DNA from: Sphingobium terrigena
Lineage (GTDB): Bacteria > Pseudomonadota > Alphaproteobacteria > Sphingomonadales > Sphingomonadaceae
Length of the DNA stretch: 63,440 nt
Reading direction: 5' to 3'
NCBI RefSeq assembly: GCF_003591655.1
Contig: NZ_QVRA01000024.1
Span: forward strand, 332 to 63,771
Position numbers and translations under genes: made by a program. Every line of letters begins with the position of its first letter. Position 1 is the stretch's first letter. The notes below the pieces were generated by a model. The model saw nothing but the letters and a program-made list of their open reading frames with translations. It was not told where the DNA came from and ran no database searches. Below are positions 8,982 through 16,725 of this stretch, piece after piece.

Positions 8982-9224
8982 TAGCGGCACGACGCACCGC
9001 CCCGCCGACGCGGATCGCGGTAAAATGCTCCTAAAGCGCCGTTATCTGCGCTCGACATGCGGCGCGGGCTGGCCGATAGTCGGGTCACGATCTGCGCCGC
9101 CGCCACCTGCGGGGCATGTTGCGCTGCATCATATTATTTCAACGCTAAGACACTTTATTTCACAAACAGGGTTGAGCCTCCCCATGGGCGGAGGCATATA
9201 GACGGTCGAAAGCCGAGGAGTCGC
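8982..9224. other. Intergenic region upstream of gdh
   Basis: No gene is supported before the small ORF at 9225. An AT-rich patch near 9130-9170 (ATATTATTTC, ACACTTTATTTCAC) contrasts with the GC-rich surroundings and is the likely promoter zone for the glutamate dehydrogenase transcript. No convincing riboswitch fold is visible. Confidence 0.35.
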
Positions 9225-9281
9225 ATGGCGGCGATCCAGCGTCTCCTTGCGTTCAATTCCAAGCGGGACAAGCCCGCGTGA
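9225..9281 (+). CDS. Possible 18-codon leader ORF upstream of gdh
   Basis: A short frame encodes MAAIQRLLAFNSKRDKPA and ends 12 bases before the gdh start codon. Its ATG is preceded by GAGGAG at 5-nt spacing, a stronger ribosome site than that of gdh itself. It could be a translated leader peptide coupling ribosomes into gdh, or a chance frame. The peptide is basic and amphipathic with no rare-codon run typical of amino-acid attenuators. Confidence 0.35.
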   Translation: MAAIQRLLAFNSKRDKPA

Positions 9282-9293
9282 GAGGTTAGGCGA

Positions 9294-12200
9294 ATGACGG
9301 CGCTGGCGGACGCGAACATCAAGGAAGTCGATACGTTCATCCGGGAGGCGCTGGAAACGGCGCTGGAGCGAGGCGCCTTGCCCGGCGAACGCGAAGGGCT
9401 GGACGAGCAGGGCATAGCGGCCGCCGCCGCTTTCCTGGGCCGCACCGCCAACGGGCGCAAGCCGGGCGAGGCCGCGATCATGGTCGAAACGCTGGGCGAA
9501 GGCGCCAACGGCCGCTATATGCGGATCGCGATCGTCAATGACGATATGCCGTTCCTGGTCGACAGCATCGCCAACACGCTGGCCGCCGCCGACATCACCA
9601 TCCACCGTCTGCTGCATCCCATTCTGTCGGTGAAGCGCCACACCGACGGATCGCTGGCCGCGATCCTGGACGATGACGTGCCGGGCGCGAAGCGCGAATC
9701 GATGATCTATATCGAAGCAGACCGGGCCGATGCCAAGGCGCGCCGGGCGCTGGAAAAGGCGCTGCGCGACACGCTGACCGACGTGCGCGCAGCGGTGGCC
9801 GACTGGGCGCCGATGCAGGCGGCGATGGCGGCGGACGCCGACGCGGTGCCGGACGAAGAAGGCGCGGCGCTGCTGCGCTGGTTCCTGGCGCGCCATTTCA
9901 CCCAGACCGGGCATGAGCTGTGCAGCCGCGACGGCACCACCCAGTCGCGGCTGGGCATCTGCACGGTGCGCGACAAGACGCTGATCGCGCCTGCTTCGCT
10001 GGAAGCAGCGTTCGTCTGGTTCGAGGAAGGCAAGCGCACGCCGCTGATCATCAAATCCAGCCGGATTTCGCGCATCCACCGCCATGTGCTGCTGGACCTG
10101 ATCATCATTCCCGTGCGCGAAGGGCGCGAGGTCAAGGCGCTGTCCATCCATGCGGGCATGTGGACCAGTTCGGGCCTGTCGGCGACGCCGGACAAGGTGC
10201 CATTACTCCGATCCACCCTGTCGAACCTGATGGACAAGTTCGGCTTCGATCCGGCGGGTCATGCCGGCAAGACGCTGGCCCATGCGCTGACCGCCCTGCC
10301 CCACGACATCACCATCGGTTTCGATCGCGAGACGCTGGAGCGGCTGGCGCTGACCTTCATGTCGCTGACGGACCGGCCCCGGCCCAAGCTGGCGCTGGCG
10401 ACCAGCGCGCTGGCCCGCCATCTCTACGCCTTCGTCTGGTTGCCGCGCGACGAATTGTCGACCGCCCGCCGGGTGGCGGTGCAGGACATGCTGTCGGAAG
10501 CCGCCAATGGCCCGGTGCTCAGTTGGTCGATCGCGCTGGAGGAAGGTGGCCTTGCGCTGCTGCGCATCACGCTCGACCTGCGCGAAGGCGGGATGGTGCC
10601 GGACGATGTGGCGCTCGACCATCAGTTGAAGCAAATGGTGCGCGGCTGGCTGCCCGCTGTCGAAGAAGCGCTGACGCAGACCGAGGAGCCAGGCCGCGCC
10701 GCCGCGCTGGCGCAGCGCTATGCCGGGGGCTTCCCGGCGGCTTATCGCAATGGTGCGGGTCCAGCCGAAGCCGCGATCGACATTCGCCTGATCCACGGCC
10801 TGTCGGGGGCTGGCGACAAGGCGATCCGTATCTATCGCAACCCGGAGGACAGCGCCGAACGGCTGCGGCTCAAGCTCTACAGCCATGTGACGATTGCCCT
10901 GTCCGAAGTGGTCCCGGCGTTCGAGAATTTCGGTTTCCGCGTGATCGAGGAGATGACGACCGCAATCGACGGCGGCGCATTGGGCCATGTTCAGCGTTTC
11001 GTGCTGGAACTGCCCGCTGGCGGCGATGCGCAGGGCGTTGTGGCCCGCGCCGACATCGTGACCGAAGCGATCGCGCAGGTGCTGGAAGGCCGGGCCGAGA
11101 ATGACCGGTTCAACGAACTGATCGTTACCGCTGGGCTGACGCCGCGGTCGGTGGTGCTGTTCCGGGCCTTGTTCCGCTATCTGCGCCAGACCGGCATGGC
11201 CTATGGCATGGCGACCTTTGCCGAAACGCTGCGCCGAGCGCAGGGGGTGGCGATCAATCTGATCACCCTGTTCGAAGCGCTGCACGATCCCGCCGCGCGC
11301 GACGGCGCGGAGGCGCGCGTGACAGAGGCGCAGGCCGCGATCGATGCGGGGCTGGAAGCGGTCACGGCGATTGACGAGGACCGGGTGTTGCGGCTGCTGC
11401 GCGCGGTCATCAGCGCGACGCTGCGCACCAATTTCTTCAGCAAGGCCGCAGTCGAGGCACTGGCCTTCAAGCTGGACAGTGCGCAGGTGCCGGGCCTGCC
11501 CGCGCCGCTGCCATGGCGCGAAATCTGGGTCTATAGCCCGCGGGTCGAGGGCATCCATCTGCGCGCCGGACCGGTAGCGCGCGGCGGACTTCGCTGGTCC
11601 GACCGGCGCGACGATTTCCGCACTGAAATTCTTGGCCTGATGAAAGCGCAGCGGGTCAAGAACGCCGTCATCGTGCCGACCGGCGCGAAGGGCGGCTTCT
11701 ATCCCAAGCAACTCCCCAACCCGCAGGCTGACCGCGACGCATGGCTGGCGGAGGGGACCGAAAGCTACCGCATCTTCATCCGCGCGCTGCTGTCGGTCAC
11801 CGACAATATCGTCAACGACCATGTGAAGCATCCAGCACAGGTCGTGGTGCGCGACGGTGACGACCCCTATTTCGTGGTCGCCGCCGACAAGGGGACGGCG
11901 ACTTTCAGCGACGTCGCCAACGCCATCGCCCTCGACCGCAAATTCTGGCTGGGCGACGCCTTTGCCAGTGGCGGGTCCAATGGTTACGACCATAAGGCCA
12001 TGGGTATCACCGCGCGCGGCGCGTGGATTTCGGTGCAGCGCCACTTTGCCGAAATGGGCGTGGATGTGCAGAGCGAGCCGGTCAGCGTCGTGGGCTGTGG
12101 TGACATGTCGGGCGACGTGTTTGGCAACGGGATGCTGCTCAGCAAGGCGATCAAGCTGGTCGCCGCGTTCGACCATCGCCACATCTTCTTCGACCCCGCG

Positions 12201-13958
12201 CCCGATCCGGCCAAGAGCTGGGAGGAACGCAACCGCCTGTTCCAGCTGCCCCGGTCGAGCTGGGACGATTATGACAAGGCGCTGATCTCGAAGGGTGGCG
12301 GCGTGTTTTCCCGCGCGCTCAAGAGCATCCCGCTGACCGCGGAAATCCAGGCGATACTGGGCGTAACGGACGCTGAGATGGAGCCGACAGCGCTCATCTC
12401 AGCGATCCTCAAAGCCCCTGCCGACCTGCTCTGGTTCGGCGGCATCGGCACCTATGTGAAGGCGGCGGCGCAGAGCCATGGCGATGTCGGTGACCCGGCC
12501 AATGACCGGTTGCGCGTCAATGCGGAGCAATTGCGCGTCAAGGTCATCGGCGAAGGCGCCAATCTGGGCACGACGCAAGCAGGGCGCATCGCCTTTTCGC
12601 TGCGCGGCGGGCGGATCAACACTGACTTTATCGACAATAGCGCGGGCGTCGATTGTTCCGATAATGAGGTCAATATCAAGATCGCCCTCAACAAGGAGAT
12701 GGCCGAAGGTCGCCTGCCGTTCGAGGAGCGCAACGCCCTGCTGGAAAGCATGACCGATGCGGTTGGCGCGATCGTGCTGGAGGATAATCGCTTGCAGGCG
12801 CTGGGCCTGTCGATTGCCGAAAGTGGCGGCGCGGCCGATCTGGCGAGCTATGTGCGGCTGATCGAGACGTTCGAGGAAAGCGGGCGACTGGACCGGCAGG
12901 TCGAGGGGCTGAGCGCGAACGACCAACTGCTGCGGCGTGGACAGGATGGTCAGGGGCTGACCCGGCCGGAACTGGCCGTGCTGCTGTCCACCGCCAAGCT
13001 GACCTTGCAGGACGCGATCGAACAAGGCGACCTCGCCAGCGACGAAAGCATGACCGGCGAGCTGATGGCGGCCTTCCCAGCTGCGATGCAGGAGAAGGAA
13101 GCTGACGCGATCGCCGCCCATGCCCTGCGCAAGGAAATTATCGCCACCAAGGTCGCCAACCGCATCGTCAACCGGCTGGGCCTGATCCATCCGTTCGAAC
13201 TGGTGGAGGAGGAAGGCTGTTCGCTGGGCGACATGGCCAGTGCCTTCCTGATCGCCGAGCGGCTCTATGACATTGGCACGTTGTGGGCGGATATCGACGC
13301 GGCCGACATGGCGGAAAGCGCGCGGCTTGCCCTGTTCGGCGATATTGCCGGCGGAATGCGGGCGCAGATTGCCGATATTTTGCGCAGCCAGCCGGCAGGC
13401 ACGCTGCCCAGCGCAGGTCTGGCGGCACTGACCCAGGGCGTCGGATCACTGGCGGCGCAGGTCGATGATCTGCTGACCAGCGAGGCGCAGCGCCGCACCA
13501 ATGCGGTGACGGACAGGCTGCTGGCGCTTGGCGCGCCAGAGGCGCTGGCGCGGCGGACGGCGGGTCTGTTCAAGCTGGACGGCGCGGTCGGCATCGCGGC
13601 GCTGGCCGGAAAGATGGGCGTGGACGAAATCGCGCTGACCCGCGCCTTCACCCATCTGGGCGAAGCGGTGGGCATCGACTGGGTCCAGTCCGCCGCCGCG
13701 CGCATGGAACCGACCGACCCGTGGGAGCGGCTGCTGATTTCGGGCGTCGCCCGCGACATGCAGCAGGTGCGGCTCGATTTCCTGGCGCAGGGCAAGGGCA
13801 AGGATATTTCGGACCATGTCGAACAATGGCTGATCCAGCGCGGTCCCCGCATCCGCCAGTTCCGCACCCTGGTGCAACGCGCCAAGGCAGCGGCGACGCC
13901 CAATGTCGCCATGCTGGCGGAAATTGCGGGGCAGGCACGCGGACTGCTGGGGCGGTAA
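9294..13958 (+). CDS. gdhB: NAD-specific glutamate dehydrogenase, large (about 180 kDa) class
   Basis: A 1554-residue member of the giant NAD-dependent glutamate dehydrogenase family (about 1600 residues), which oxidatively deaminates glutamate to 2-oxoglutarate and ammonium. N-terminal ACT-like regulatory modules (for example VNDDMPFLVDSIANTLA near residue 80) precede the dehydrogenase core. The core signature GGLRWSDRRDDFRTEILGLM is followed by VKNAVIVPTGAKGGF with the catalytic Lys, and a Rossmann NAD region follows (VVGCGDMSGDVFGNGML). The ATG has AGAGG about 8 nt upstream. It is probably monocistronic apart from the small leader frame, and a hairpin at 14057 closes the transcript. In related bacteria this enzyme serves glutamate and arginine catabolism. 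The gene symbol is by family only. Confidence 0.95.
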   Translation: MTALADANIKEVDTFIREALETALERGALPGEREGLDEQGIAAAAAFLGRTANGRKPGEAAIMVETLGEGANGRYMRIAIVNDDMPFLVDSIANTLAAADITIHRLLHPILSVKRHTDGSLAAILDDDVPGAKRESMIYIEADRADAKARRALEKALRDTLTDVRAAVADWAPMQAAMAADADAVPDEEGAALLRWFLARHFTQTGHELCSRDGTTQSRLGICTVRDKTLIAPASLEAAFVWFEEGKRTPLIIKSSRISRIHRHVLLDLIIIPVREGREVKALSIHAGMWTSSGLSATPDKVPLLRSTLSNLMDKFGFDPAGHAGKTLAHALTALPHDITIGFDRETLERLALTFMSLTDRPRPKLALATSALARHLYAFVWLPRDELSTARRVAVQDMLSEAANGPVLSWSIALEEGGLALLRITLDLREGGMVPDDVALDHQLKQMVRGWLPAVEEALTQTEEPGRAAALAQRYAGGFPAAYRNGAGPAEAAIDIRLIHGLSGAGDKAIRIYRNPEDSAERLRLKLYSHVTIALSEVVPAFENFGFRVIEEMTTAIDGGALGHVQRFVLELPAGGDAQGVVARADIVTEAIAQVLEGRAENDRFNELIVTAGLTPRSVVLFRALFRYLRQTGMAYGMATFAETLRRAQGVAINLITLFEALHDPAARDGAEARVTEAQAAIDAGLEAVTAIDEDRVLRLLRAVISATLRTNFFSKAAVEALAFKLDSAQVPGLPAPLPWREIWVYSPRVEGIHLRAGPVARGGLRWSDRRDDFRTEILGLMKAQRVKNAVIVPTGAKGGFYPKQLPNPQADRDAWLAEGTESYRIFIRALLSVTDNIVNDHVKHPAQVVVRDGDDPYFVVAADKGTATFSDVANAIALDRKFWLGDAFASGGSNGYDHKAMGITARGAWISVQRHFAEMGVDVQSEPVSVVGCGDMSGDVFGNGMLLSKAIKLVAAFDHRHIFFDPAPDPAKSWEERNRLFQLPRSSWDDYDKALISKGGGVFSRALKSIPLTAEIQAILGVTDAEMEPTALISAILKAPADLLWFGGIGTYVKAAAQSHGDVGDPANDRLRVNAEQLRVKVIGEGANLGTTQAGRIAFSLRGGRINTDFIDNSAGVDCSDNEVNIKIALNKEMAEGRLPFEERNALLESMTDAVGAIVLEDNRLQALGLSIAESGGAADLASYVRLIETFEESGRLDRQVEGLSANDQLLRRGQDGQGLTRPELAVLLSTAKLTLQDAIEQGDLASDESMTGELMAAFPAAMQEKEADAIAAHALRKEIIATKVANRIVNRLGLIHPFELVEEEGCSLGDMASAFLIAERLYDIGTLWADIDAADMAESARLALFGDIAGGMRAQIADILRSQPAGTLPSAGLAALTQGVGSLAAQVDDLLTSEAQRRTNAVTDRLLALGAPEALARRTAGLFKLDGAVGIAALAGKMGVDEIALTRAFTHLGEAVGIDWVQSAAARMEPTDPWERLLISGVARDMQQVRLDFLAQGKGKDISDHVEQWLIQRGPRIRQFRTLVQRAKAAATPNVAMLAEIAGQARGLLGR

Positions 13959-14056
13959 GATATGCCTGAGGGCTGGGCGGACGGGCGCGTGATGCCGTAA
14001 TGCTGTCGGGGCTGCGGGATATGAGGCTATCAGCCGTCGCAGGACAGGTGATGCAA

Positions 14057-14076
14057 GTGAGGGAATAATCCCTCAC
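14057..14076. terminator. Hairpin between convergent gdh and aldehyde dehydrogenase genes
   Basis: A perfect 8-bp stem GTGAGGGA/TCCCTCAC closes a 4-base loop, 98 bp after the gdh stop and 17 bp beyond the aldehyde dehydrogenase stop. There is no U-tract on either strand, so it is at best a weak or Rho-assisted bidirectional terminator. Confidence 0.45.
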
Positions 14077-14093
14077 CTCCAGCGCGAACGCCG

Positions 14094-15524
14094 TCAGGCC
14101 GACGTGGTGCAACGGACGATGACTTGCGGATTGCTATATTCCAGCAGCCCTTCCCGGCCATTTTCCACCCCCAGCCCCGACTGTTTATGTCCGCCAAAGG
14201 GCTGGCCAGGCCCAAGGTCCTGAACCGTATTGATCCAGACGGTCCCCGCCTCGATCCGGTCCGCGACGGCCTGCGCGGCGTCAAGGTCTGTGCCCCAGAC
14301 TGACGCCGCCAGGCCATAGGGGCTGTCATTCGCCCGCGCGACCACCTCGTCCACATCGCTGAACTTGAGCAGCGGCAACACTGGCCCAAAGGCCTCCTCA
14401 GCCACCACACGGCTACCATCGTCGGGATTGTCGGCGATGGCAATCGGGATGAAATATCCCTGTCCTTCCGGCACGTCTCCGCCCAGCAGGAAGCGTGTTC
14501 CTGCCGATCGCGCATCGGCCAGCAGGGCGCAGACACGGTCAAATTGCGGGCGGTTCTGAATCGGGCCGATCTGGACGCCTGGTTCCGTTCCGTCCCCGAC
14601 CTTCACCATTTTGGCATAGTCGACCATCGCTGTTGCAAAGCGATCGTAGAGGCTTTCATGAATATAGATGCGCTTGGACGCGATGCAGATTTGCCCGGCA
14701 TTGGCGAAGGCCGCCCAGAACAGCCGGGGAACCACCGCCTCCACATCCGCGTCGGGCAGGACGATGGCCGGATCATTGCCGCCCAGTTCCAGCGTGACGC
14801 GCTTCAGATTACCCGCCGCGCTGCGCATGACGGCCTTACCCGTCGCGGTCGAGCCGGTGAAGGCGATCTTGTCGATGCCCGGATGCTCGGTCATCCATGG
14901 CCCCAGACTATCGCCGCCGCTGACGACATTGAGGACGCCGGGCGGCAAAATGTCGCGCGCCAACTCGCCAAGTTTCAGGCTGGTCAGCGGAGTGAAGGGT
15001 GATGGCTTGAGGAGCAGCACATTGCCGGCAAGCAGGGCGGGCGCGATTTTCCAAATCGCCAGCCCCACCGGGAAGTTCCACGGCGCAATGGCCGCGACCA
15101 CGCCGACCGGGACATGCCGCAGTTCCACTCGCCGCTCTGGCGCATCCGAAAGAATCTCCGGCTCCAGCGCCTGCCCGCTGGTCTCCTGAAGCCAGTAAAT
15201 CGCCGTGCCGATTTCCATCGCGGCATCAGCGAGCGGCTTTCCCTGTTCATAGGTCAGCAGCCGGGCGAATTCGTCGGCATGGTCGGCCAGCCGGTCACCC
15301 AGCGCGCGCAGCAGCGCCTGCCTCTTGGCCAGCCCCACCCCTTTCCAATGGCCAAAGGCCTGACGGGCGGCGGCGACCGCTTCATCCAGCTGCTCGCGCC
15401 CAATATCGGGAACATGGGCGATCACCGCTTCGGTCGCGGGATTGAGCACGGCAAACGTTGCTGCCGCGCGGGCTGCCCGGCCGTTGATCGTCATCGTGAA
15501 GTCGCTGGCAAAATCCATGATCAT
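14094..15524 (-). CDS. NAD(P)-dependent aldehyde dehydrogenase
   Basis: A 476-residue enzyme of the aldehyde dehydrogenase superfamily that oxidises an aldehyde to its acid. It shows the coenzyme loop FTGSTATGKAVM, the general-base Glu in LELGGNDPAIV and the nucleophilic Cys in NAGQICIASKR, with the C-terminal PFGGHKQSGLG motif. The length is normal. An ATG two codons downstream (MDFASDF) is an alternative start. It lies only 7 bp after the alcohol dehydrogenase gene and is surely co-transcribed with it, so the pair should carry alcohol to aldehyde to acid. The substrate is unknown; an aromatic or terpenoid aldehyde fits the partner's family. Confidence 0.92.
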   Translation of the reverse strand: MIMDFASDFTMTINGRAARAAATFAVLNPATEAVIAHVPDIGREQLDEAVAAARQAFGHWKGVGLAKRQALLRALGDRLADHADEFARLLTYEQGKPLADAAMEIGTAIYWLQETSGQALEPEILSDAPERRVELRHVPVGVVAAIAPWNFPVGLAIWKIAPALLAGNVLLLKPSPFTPLTSLKLGELARDILPPGVLNVVSGGDSLGPWMTEHPGIDKIAFTGSTATGKAVMRSAAGNLKRVTLELGGNDPAIVLPDADVEAVVPRLFWAAFANAGQICIASKRIYIHESLYDRFATAMVDYAKMVKVGDGTEPGVQIGPIQNRPQFDRVCALLADARSAGTRFLLGGDVPEGQGYFIPIAIADNPDDGSRVVAEEAFGPVLPLLKFSDVDEVVARANDSPYGLAASVWGTDLDAAQAVADRIEAGTVWINTVQDLGPGQPFGGHKQSGLGVENGREGLLEYSNPQVIVRCTTSA

Positions 15525-15531
15525 TACCCCG

Positions 15532-16632
15532 TTACGGCCGCAGAACCGGTTTCAAGACATGGCCCTGCGCAACATCCTCGACCGCGCTGTTAATCTCATC
15601 CAGCCGGTAGAAGCGGATCAGGCGGTCAAAGGGAAAATGCCCCTGACGCCACAGGGCAATGAGCTGCGGAATGAAAAGATCGGGCAGACTGTCGCCCTCC
15701 ACTATGCCCCTGATCGTCCGGCCAAGCACGATGCTGTTGATGTCGAGCGATGTTTCAGCGCCCATCGGCGCGGTGCCGACCAGACCGCATGTGCCGGTGA
15801 CTCTCACGCACTCCACGGCCTGGCGGACGACCTTTGGCACGCCGGTACATTCGATCGCAAAGGCGACGCCCTGATCGTCGGTCAGGGCGCGGATCGCGGC
15901 AACCGGGTCGGTTTCAGCGGCGTTGATCGCGTCGGTCGCGCCAAGTTCGAGCGCCAGGTCGAGCCGGGCCTGATTGAGATCGACCGCAATGATCCGGGCG
16001 CAGCCAGCCACGCGGGCGCTGAGCACAGCGGCCATGCCGACGGAACCCGCACCGAATATGGCGATGCTGCTGCCGGGCGGCGGTCGAAGCGCGTTCAGCA
16101 CCGCCCCCGCGCCGGTCTGAATGCTGCAACCCAGCGGTCCCATGATGTCGAGCGGAACGTCCGGTGCGATCTTCACCACATTGCGTTCGCTGGCCATGGC
16201 ATAGGCTGCGAAAGAGGATTGACCGAAAAAGCAGCCACACAGGTCATTGCCGTCATGGCCGCGCAACGTGGCGCCGCCGGCAGGGCGAAGGCCGGCATAA
16301 TTGCGCGCGGCGAATTGCTGGCAATAAGCCGGTCGACCGTCCCCGCATGGAGCACACTGTCCACAGGACGCAAATGTCAGGACAACATGGTCCCCCGGCA
16401 CGACCTTGGTCACCAGCGGTCCCGTGCTTTCCACAACACCCGATCCTTCATGGCCAAGCACGGCGGGTAGCGGATAAGGAACCGTCTGGTCGCGCGCGAC
16501 CAAGTCGGTGTGGCACAGGCCCACGCCGACGATGCGGACCAGGACTTCATCGTCTTTGGGTTGATCGATGTGCGCCGTTTCCAGTGTGAACGGTCCCCCG
16601 GCGCTGCGGACAACCGCTGCTGTTATTTCCAC
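15532..16632 (-). CDS. Zn-dependent alcohol dehydrogenase (aryl-alcohol dehydrogenase type)
   Basis: A 366-residue medium-chain dehydrogenase. The catalytic zinc site is visible in GLCHTDLVARD (Cys, His) and GHEGSGVVE, the structural zinc cysteines in CGQCAPCGDGRPAYC, and the Rossmann glycines in IFGAGSVGMAAVL, with a following VDLN acidic residue favouring NAD. It resembles the benzyl/aryl-alcohol dehydrogenase branch. Translation starts at GTG (16632) with GAGGAA just upstream. It sits between the TonB receptor and the aldehyde dehydrogenase gene and is the expected first oxidation step of the pathway encoded here. Confidence 0.92.
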   Translation of the reverse strand: MEITAAVVRSAGGPFTLETAHIDQPKDDEVLVRIVGVGLCHTDLVARDQTVPYPLPAVLGHEGSGVVESTGPLVTKVVPGDHVVLTFASCGQCAPCGDGRPAYCQQFAARNYAGLRPAGGATLRGHDGNDLCGCFFGQSSFAAYAMASERNVVKIAPDVPLDIMGPLGCSIQTGAGAVLNALRPPPGSSIAIFGAGSVGMAAVLSARVAGCARIIAVDLNQARLDLALELGATDAINAAETDPVAAIRALTDDQGVAFAIECTGVPKVVRQAVECVRVTGTCGLVGTAPMGAETSLDINSIVLGRTIRGIVEGDSLPDLFIPQLIALWRQGHFPFDRLIRFYRLDEINSAVEDVAQGHVLKPVLRP

Positions 16633-16680
16633 GCGCTTTTCCTCATATCCGCGGCCATTGTGCCGTCCTGCGCGGCAAGG

Positions 16681-16716
16681 GGGAGAAGGCCAGGTTCGAG
16701 TGGCCAGCCTTCTCCC
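16681..16716 (-). terminator. Hairpin after the TonB-dependent receptor gene
   Basis: A 9-bp stem GGGAGAAGG/CCTTCTCCC with additional CCA/TGG pairing lies 10 bp past the receptor stop codon. No run of U follows. It may attenuate rather than end transcription toward the alcohol dehydrogenase gene, allowing more receptor or catabolic message upstream than downstream. Confidence 0.45.
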
Positions 16717-16725
16717 TGCAATATG

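Noticed and set aside
10203..12182. A 659-codon open frame antisense to gdh
   Set aside because: High GC leaves the antisense frame open. Its composition is rich in Arg, Gln, His and Gly, without domain motifs, while the plus strand encodes a clear glutamate dehydrogenase.
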